A stretch of 9,258 bases of DNA from Cytophagales bacterium. GTDB lineage: Bacteria; Bacteroidota; Bacteroidia; Cytophagales; Cyclobacteriaceae. Positions within the stretch are counted from its first letter, which is position 1. Each line of letters begins with the position of its first letter. This document shows, piece after piece, positions 6,069 to 9,258 of the stretch. Location: the NCBI GenBank assembly GCA_020063545.1, contig JAGUUF010000029.1, positions 1 to 9,258 of the forward strand. Reading direction: 5' to 3'. The notes under the pieces were generated by a model that ran no database searches, was not told the origin of the DNA, and saw only the letters and a program-made list of their open reading frames with translations. The position numbers and the translations under genes were made by a program.

Positions 6069-6263
6069 TTATCGGGTTACAGAGAGCGCTTCGGGTAAGT
6101 AGCCGTGTTGTTTCATCCATTTATGTAACTCAATGCGTTCAGCATCGGCTAGCCGGGCTTGTAATTTTTGGAATTCCTTTAGAAGCAGTTGCCGGTCAAA
6201 CGCAACTTTGCCAATAATAATTTTGGCGTATTCCAGCATAGATATTTTATACCTTACTTTCAT
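6069..6263 (-). CDS. Small uncharacterised Bacteroidota-type protein
   Basis: From the ATG at 6263 the product is 64 residues: MKVRYKISMLEYAKIIIGKVAFD, then a Lys/Leu-rich helix (LLLKEFQKLQARLADAERIELHKWM) and KQHGYLPEALSVTR. The LEYAK.I..KV.FD opening and the following helix resemble a set of short uncharacterised proteins common in Bacteroidota; I recall the pattern but no function. A longer frame to 6311 adds 16 residues (MAGDNTLFFNHITNKL) that do not fit, and an internal ATG at 6239 is also possible. It is charged and has no signal peptide, so it is probably cytosolic. It sits 16 bases before terC. Confidence 0.62.
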   Translation of the reverse strand: MKVRYKISMLEYAKIIIGKVAFDRQLLLKEFQKLQARLADAERIELHKWMKQHGYLPEALSVTR

Positions 6264-6350
6264 AAGTTTGTTAGTTATATGGTTAAAGAATAATGTATTA
6301 TCACCTGCCATCGTTTTTGCCAGAGAGTACTTAAAACGAATCGGGATTAA

Positions 6351-6364
6351 AACGGTAAACCGTT
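6351..6364. repeat. Short perfect inverted repeat
   Basis: AACGGT and ACCGTT flank a 2-base gap. It lies between the small gene at 6069 and the exported-protein gene at 6391, both on the minus strand, about 90 bases upstream of the former's start. It may be an operator; no matching site was found elsewhere in the window. Confidence 0.35.
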
Positions 6365-6390
6365 CACATTAAAGTTTGGAGATTGAGCGA

Positions 6391-6687
6391 CTACAAACGA
6401 AAAACCTGAAGAACCAGAAATCTTTTAGTCGCTGAATAGATTAATTGTGGGAGTGTATGCTTAAACGTTACAGTCCGCCATGTTTTTTTAACAGGCGGAA
6501 TGATGGATTTGTGCGTTATTTCTTTTTGCCTGCGCTGGCTAATGACTTCTGTCATTTCTTCTGCTTTCGAAGTTTCTTCCAGCTGCTCGGCAGTTGGAGA
6601 AAAAATAAACGAATTGCAAACAGGCTGAGCTAAAAGGCTGAATGCGAGGATATAGGTAGCAATATGGAAGAGCAGCACTCTGTTCAT
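6391..6687 (-). CDS. Small exported hypothetical protein
   Basis: The 98-residue product starts with a good Sec-type signal (MNRVLLFHIATYILAFSLLAQ, charged Arg3 and then a hydrophobic core). A charged, Glu/Lys-rich middle follows (EQLEETSKAEEMTEVISQRRQKEITHK), then a basic C-terminus (KKTWRTVTFKHTLPQLIYSATKRF). A Cys at residue 24 follows QPV and is not a proper lipobox. I do not recognise the family. The signal sequence and lack of a stronger reading in other frames support it as a real gene. It is flanked by sequence with decayed genes, so a remnant is also possible. Confidence 0.5.
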   Translation of the reverse strand: MNRVLLFHIATYILAFSLLAQPVCNSFIFSPTAEQLEETSKAEEMTEVISQRRQKEITHKSIIPPVKKTWRTVTFKHTLPQLIYSATKRFLVLQVFRL

Positions 6688-6886
6688 AAATTACATTCTG
6701 AACGCAACTGAACCATTAAAGGTTACTAAGGGTGCCGGTTTACCATACGGATAAATCGCAAGGCATTATTACTTTTTCTGGTTTGATTATCTCAAAATCG
6801 ATTTTTGTCAATAAATCTTATGGGCTTCAATAAGGATTATTTATGCGTTTAATAATGAAATTTAATACAGATAACGGTCTCTAAAC
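6688..6886. other. AT-rich gap with palindromes
   Basis: No coding sequence is supported here. Two structures stand out: a 12-base perfect palindrome AAAATCGATTTT (6794-6805), and a 12-bp stem with one mismatch (6810-6821 with 6830-6841) around an 8-base loop. Neither is followed by a clear T-run. No TAnnTTTG promoter for the genes on either side was found. Confidence 0.4.
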
Positions 6887-6992
6887 CCGGTTAATTGGGT
6901 TGATATTGTTGCAGCTCGTGGAGCAGAAATAGATCTTCCACTGAGGAAGCGGATTTTTGTAATGCCACTTTACTTTTAACTTGGTGCAGTAG
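6887..6992 (+). pseudogene. Decayed 3' end of an F420-reductase-like gene
   Basis: The frame at 6899-6949 reads VDIVAARGAEIDLPLR, which parallels GDITNARGSEAVLPIWLR near the C-terminus of the intact reductase. After a frame slip and an apparent 13-base deletion, the end reads FTFNLVQ and stop, against FNFKLVQ and stop in the intact gene. The rest of the gene is missing. It leads straight into copy 2 of the 127-bp repeat, as the intact reductase leads into copy 1. Confidence 0.62.
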
Positions 6993-7107
6993 CGGGTTAA
7001 CATAAACGTAACGAAGCCAATATTATACAGCCGCACATTTTTTATTATTTTGAGAGGTGAATAAGTGGATGCTCATTATTTCCATTTCGGTAGCTGCCTG
7101 CAAACCT
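6981..7107 (+). repeat. 127-bp direct repeat, copy 2
   Basis: This is the partner of 4914-5040, ungapped and about 90% identical. It covers the reductase-like stop, a 64-base intergenic stretch and the first 17 codons of the intact lipoprotein gene. Confidence 0.9.
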
Positions 7108-7818
7108 TCACCTGAGCAACAGGTTGCGGTGGAGCAGGATGATACGCTTGCTCAGGAAGAACTCCACAATTCCGACTACGGTATTTACTTTTTTGATTAC
7201 CCCGTAAAGGATAACCAGGTTTATTCTTTACAACTACATTACCCCGATCGGAAGGCGCGAATTTTGTCGGTAGAATCGGGGCCCGTTTTGCTGGAAGTTG
7301 AGTTGAGCGAAGACCTGAACCTGGACGAAGGATATTATACCGATACTCCGGAAGCACTGTTCTCGTTTCAGGATATGAATTTTGACGGCTATGCAGACGT
7401 ATCGTTTATTCGCATCACGGGGGTGTCCAATGTATGGTCCGATTATTATTTGTACGATCCGAAAACCAGGAGCTGGAATTTTAACGAAGTCCTGAGTGAA
7501 TACTCAACCCTTTCGATCGATGAAAAGAATAAACAGCTAACGTATTATAACAAAGGAGGTTTTGGCGGGGCGTGGTATGAATCGGGTACCCTTGAATGGG
7601 TAAACGGAAAACCAGTGGTGTTTCGAAAAGAAGAGCAAACAGCGGATGGTGATAATACCGAAGCGTTTATCCGTACGATTTGGACGTATGCGAACGGTGA
7701 ACTGAGAATTGCATCAAAAGTCAGAATTAGTGAAACCGAAAACGGGGAGAAGCAATGCTTGCTGGAAGGCGATTGGGCTGAGTTTGACCAGACTCCTTTT
7801 TTTGATTTTTGCGAATGA
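7057..7818 (+). CDS. Lipoprotein with XAC2610/VCBS-like repeat region
   Basis: The 253-residue protein starts at GTG: MNKWMLIISISVAAC, with lipobox VAAC and Cys15, followed by an acidic Gln/Glu-rich tether. The GTG is favoured because a stop (TGA) lies two codons upstream, and a start at the ATG at 7069 would leave only ten residues before Cys and no positive charge. The mature part contains FSFQDMNFDGYADVSFIR, an aspartate-rich loop of the DxNxDGxxD type seen in VCBS/FG-GAP and XAC2610-related proteins, with the usual SDYYLYD segment after it. It is probably an envelope protein; the Asp loop may bind calcium. Function is unknown. A truncated copy of its first 17 codons lies at 4990. Confidence 0.82.
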   Translation: MNKWMLIISISVAACKPSPEQQVAVEQDDTLAQEELHNSDYGIYFFDYPVKDNQVYSLQLHYPDRKARILSVESGPVLLEVELSEDLNLDEGYYTDTPEALFSFQDMNFDGYADVSFIRITGVSNVWSDYYLYDPKTRSWNFNEVLSEYSTLSIDEKNKQLTYYNKGGFGGAWYESGTLEWVNGKPVVFRKEEQTADGDNTEAFIRTIWTYANGELRIASKVRISETENGEKQCLLEGDWAEFDQTPFFDFCE

Positions 7819-7838
7819 TGATGCACAGGTTGTTCGGG

Positions 7839-7902
7839 TTGACGGCCGCTCAGGCGGATGCAAATGAACCTGCTTGCGCCAGGAATGCATTCAGTCCGTC
7901 AA
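7839..7902. repeat. Nested inverted repeats between the lipoprotein and SDR genes
   Basis: TTGACGG (7839-7845) pairs with CCGTCAA (7896-7902). Inside are CCGC-TCAG-GCGG (7846-7857), CCTG-N7-CAGG (7869-7883) and a perfect palindrome GAATGCATTC (7883-7892). This gives a small branched fold, but there is no T-run for a terminator. It could be structured RNA, a relic element or chance. Confidence 0.35.
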
Positions 7903-7931
7903 ATGGATCCTAGATTAGCACAACACCAAAA

Positions 7932-8627
7932 ATGAATCCCAAAACAATATTGGTTACGGGGGCCAACAAAGGTATCGGTTTTGAAGTTGTTCGGCAGTTG
8001 GCTGCGCTGGGTAATCAGGTAATAGCAACTGCCCGCGATCCCCTTAAAGGTGAGGCAGCGGTCGCCAACCTGAAAGCCGAAGGCCTTGATGTCAGTCTTC
8101 TGCAACTTGATGTAAGCATTGAAGCAAGTATTCAACAGGCCGTACAAAAATTTCAGAACACGTACCACAAACTGGATGTGCTCATTAACAATGCCGCTGT
8201 GCTGCTTCGCGAGGATCAATCAATCGTTACCGGAACAGCCGAAGTATTCCACAAAACCATGCGCACCAATGTATTCGGCCCGCTGCAAATGGTGCGGCAC
8301 TTCCGGCCGTTCATCCCTCCGGGCGGTAGAATCATTAATACATCCAGTGGCGGAGGCAGCATGACAGACCCGGTTGGCGGGTGGTCGCCTGCTTACTGTA
8401 TCAGCAAATCGGCACTCAATGCCTTAACCCGCCACCTGGCGTACGAACTGGCCACGCAAAAGATTTCCGTTAATGCCTATTGCCCCGGCTGGGTGCGAAC
8501 CGAGATGGGAGGTCGCTCGGCACCCCGAACGGTGGCGCAAGGGGCTGACACGGCAGTGTGGCTGGCCACATCGGCCAACCTGCCGACCGGCCGGTTTTTC
8601 CGCGACAGAAAAGAAATACCCTGGTAG
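7932..8627 (+). CDS. Short-chain dehydrogenase/reductase (SDR), carbonyl-reductase-like
   Basis: The 231-residue protein is a classical SDR. It has TGANKGIG (residues 9-16) for cofactor binding, Asp60 in QLDVS, NNA at 86-88, Asn113, a catalytic Ser at 138 or 139 in NTSS, Tyr155 and Lys159 in YCISK, and PGWVRTEMGG after the active site. Arg35 after the second strand (TARD) suggests NADPH. The sequence style is closest to carbonyl-reductase-like SDRs that reduce small carbonyl compounds; the substrate is unknown. The C-terminal region ends in GRFFRDRKEIPW, the usual end for this subgroup. It starts 113 bases after the lipoprotein stop with no consensus promoter seen, and ends 83 bases before the pirin ATG. 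Confidence 0.9.
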   Translation: MNPKTILVTGANKGIGFEVVRQLAALGNQVIATARDPLKGEAAVANLKAEGLDVSLLQLDVSIEASIQQAVQKFQNTYHKLDVLINNAAVLLREDQSIVTGTAEVFHKTMRTNVFGPLQMVRHFRPFIPPGGRIINTSSGGGSMTDPVGGWSPAYCISKSALNALTRHLAYELATQKISVNAYCPGWVRTEMGGRSAPRTVAQGADTAVWLATSANLPTGRFFRDRKEIPW

Positions 8628-8655
8628 GCCCTTCAGGAACCATTCGCCTGAAATA

Positions 8656-8676
8656 GTTGTATATACAACAATTGTA
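8656..8676. promoter_or_regulatory. MarR-type operator ahead of the pirin gene
   Basis: GTTGTATATACAAC (8656-8669) is a perfect 14-base palindrome. It is followed by AATTGTA, giving the same TTGTA-N2-TACAA-N3-TTGTA layout as 77-96 with only two base differences in 20. It covers the -33 element and most of the spacer of the pirin promoter, so a bound repressor would block the polymerase. Confidence 0.75.
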
Positions 8677-8686
8677 TATAACTTTG
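8657..8686 (+). promoter_or_regulatory. Pirin gene promoter
   Basis: A TTG at 8657-8659 is followed after 19 bases by TAACTTTG at 8679-8686, an exact TAnnTTTG. The -7 element ends 24 bases before the ATG at 8711. Confidence 0.72.
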
Positions 8687-8710
8687 TTTAAACCTTAACT
8701 TCTGGAACTG

Positions 8711-9258
8711 ATGAAAACCGTTTTGCATAAAGCCGATACGCGCGGCCACGCCAATCACGGCTGGCTCGACACTAACCACACGTTCAGTTTCGCCCACTAT
8801 TATAACCCGGAAAGGATGAATTTTGGCGCCTTGCGCGTTTTGAATGACGATTTCGTAGAAGGCGGTATGGGCTTTGGCCGCCACCCGCACGATAACATGG
8901 AGATTATATCCATACCCCTTTATGGCGATCTGGAGCACAAAGACAGCATGGGGAATGTAACTGTGATAAAACAAAACGATGTGCAGATAATGAGTGCCGG
9001 TACAGGCGTTTACCACAGCGAGTACAACAAAAACAAAGACAGGAAGGTGAACTTTCTGCAGATATGGGTTTTCCCAAAGGTGCGAAACATTGAGCCGCGC
9101 TATGACCAGCTTTCGCTGCGGCCTGAAGACCGCATCAACAGGTTACAACAGATTGTCAGTCCGTTAAAAGAAGACCAGGGTGTTTGGATTAACCAGGACG
9201 CCTGGTTTCATTTAGGTACGCTCAAAAAAGGATTTGAAGCCTCGTACACCATCAACAA
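8711..9258 (+). CDS. Pirin-family cupin protein, C-terminus cut by the window
   Basis: An open frame from ATG 8711 to the window end gives 182 residues. It begins MKTVLHKADTRGHANHGWLDTNHTFSFAHYYNPERMNFG-like, the standard bacterial pirin opening. The metal site is complete: His58 and His60 in GRHPHDNMEI, and His102 and Glu104 in GTGVYHSEYN. Characterised relatives include Escherichia coli YhaK and YhhW, the latter with quercetin 2,3-dioxygenase activity. The natural role of most members is unknown but often linked to redox stress. Full-length pirins are about 230-290 residues, so a C-terminal cupin part is missing only because the window ends. The promoter carries the same operator as marR, so it is probably under that MarR or a paralogue. 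Confidence 0.93.
   Translation, partial: MKTVLHKADTRGHANHGWLDTNHTFSFAHYYNPERMNFGALRVLNDDFVEGGMGFGRHPHDNMEIISIPLYGDLEHKDSMGNVTVIKQNDVQIMSAGTGVYHSEYNKNKDRKVNFLQIWVFPKVRNIEPRYDQLSLRPEDRINRLQQIVSPLKEDQGVWINQDAWFHLGTLKKGFEASYTIN

Noticed and set aside
6263..6270. TAAGTTTG on the plus strand as a promoter -7 element
   Set aside because: It matches TAnnTTTG, but no plus-strand gene lies downstream; it is probably a chance match.
6264..6390. A yybP-ykoY manganese riboswitch ahead of the terC transcript
   Set aside because: Members of the TerC/Alx family are often controlled this way, but I could not find the conserved core on the minus strand here.
4914..7107. A composite transposon bounded by the 127-bp direct repeats
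   Set aside because: There is no transposase, no terminal inverted repeat and no target duplication, and the repeats contain ordinary gene ends, so a segmental duplication is a better reading.
7839..7902. An integron attC site
   Set aside because: The GTTGACGG/CCGTCAAA ends do not fit the GTTRRRY/RYYYAAC core boxes, and no integrase is present.
7899..8219. A 106-codon minus-strand frame over the SDR start
   Set aside because: It overlaps the SDR cofactor-binding region and has no recognisable features.
8633..9016. A 127-codon minus-strand frame over the pirin start
   Set aside because: The plus-strand pirin reading has complete metal-site motifs and a matching promoter; the minus frame is its shadow.

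Overview
The window looks like a chromosomal segment from a member of the Bacteroidota, probably a Cytophagales-type organism. The reasons are promoters of the form TTG-N18..21-TAnnTTTG, few Shine-Dalgarno sequences, moderate GC, and a typical gene set (YdeI/DUF1905, MarR, HxlR, pirin, TerC, short-tether lipoproteins). There is no transposase, phage gene, CRISPR array, tRNA or rRNA. The organism call is inference from sequence style.

Left part (1-3173). The 5' end of a DUF1905/YdeI-type gene (minus strand) diverges from a marR gene. The marR gene leads straight into pxpB, pxpC and pxpA, the three subunits of the prokaryotic ATP-dependent 5-oxoprolinase, which converts 5-oxoproline to glutamate. 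pxpB and pxpC overlap by ATGA. pxpA is separated from pxpC by 128 bp that hold a long imperfect palindrome.

Middle part (3174-4925). A small NTF2-like lipoprotein gene and an HxlR regulator gene lie on the minus strand. The hxlR gene diverges from a gene for an F420-dependent-oxidoreductase-like NADP-binding enzyme. A consensus promoter overlapped by inverted repeats sits between them.

Scarred part (4914-7107). A 127-bp tract that starts at the last codons of the reductase and runs through the first 17 codons of a lipoprotein gene occurs twice at about 90% identity, at 4914-5040 and 6981-7107. The first copy stops after codon 17 and abuts a decayed pxpA-like scrap. The second copy continues into an intact lipoprotein gene and is preceded by a decayed reductase 3' end. 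Between the copies, on the minus strand, lie terC, a small conserved-looking gene and a small exported-protein gene.

Right part (7057-9258). An intact VCBS-like/XAC2610-like lipoprotein gene is followed by a short-chain dehydrogenase gene and then by a pirin gene cut by the window end. The pirin promoter carries an operator that matches 18 of 20 bases of the operator between the DUF1905 gene and marR. This links the two ends of the window into one probable MarR regulon.
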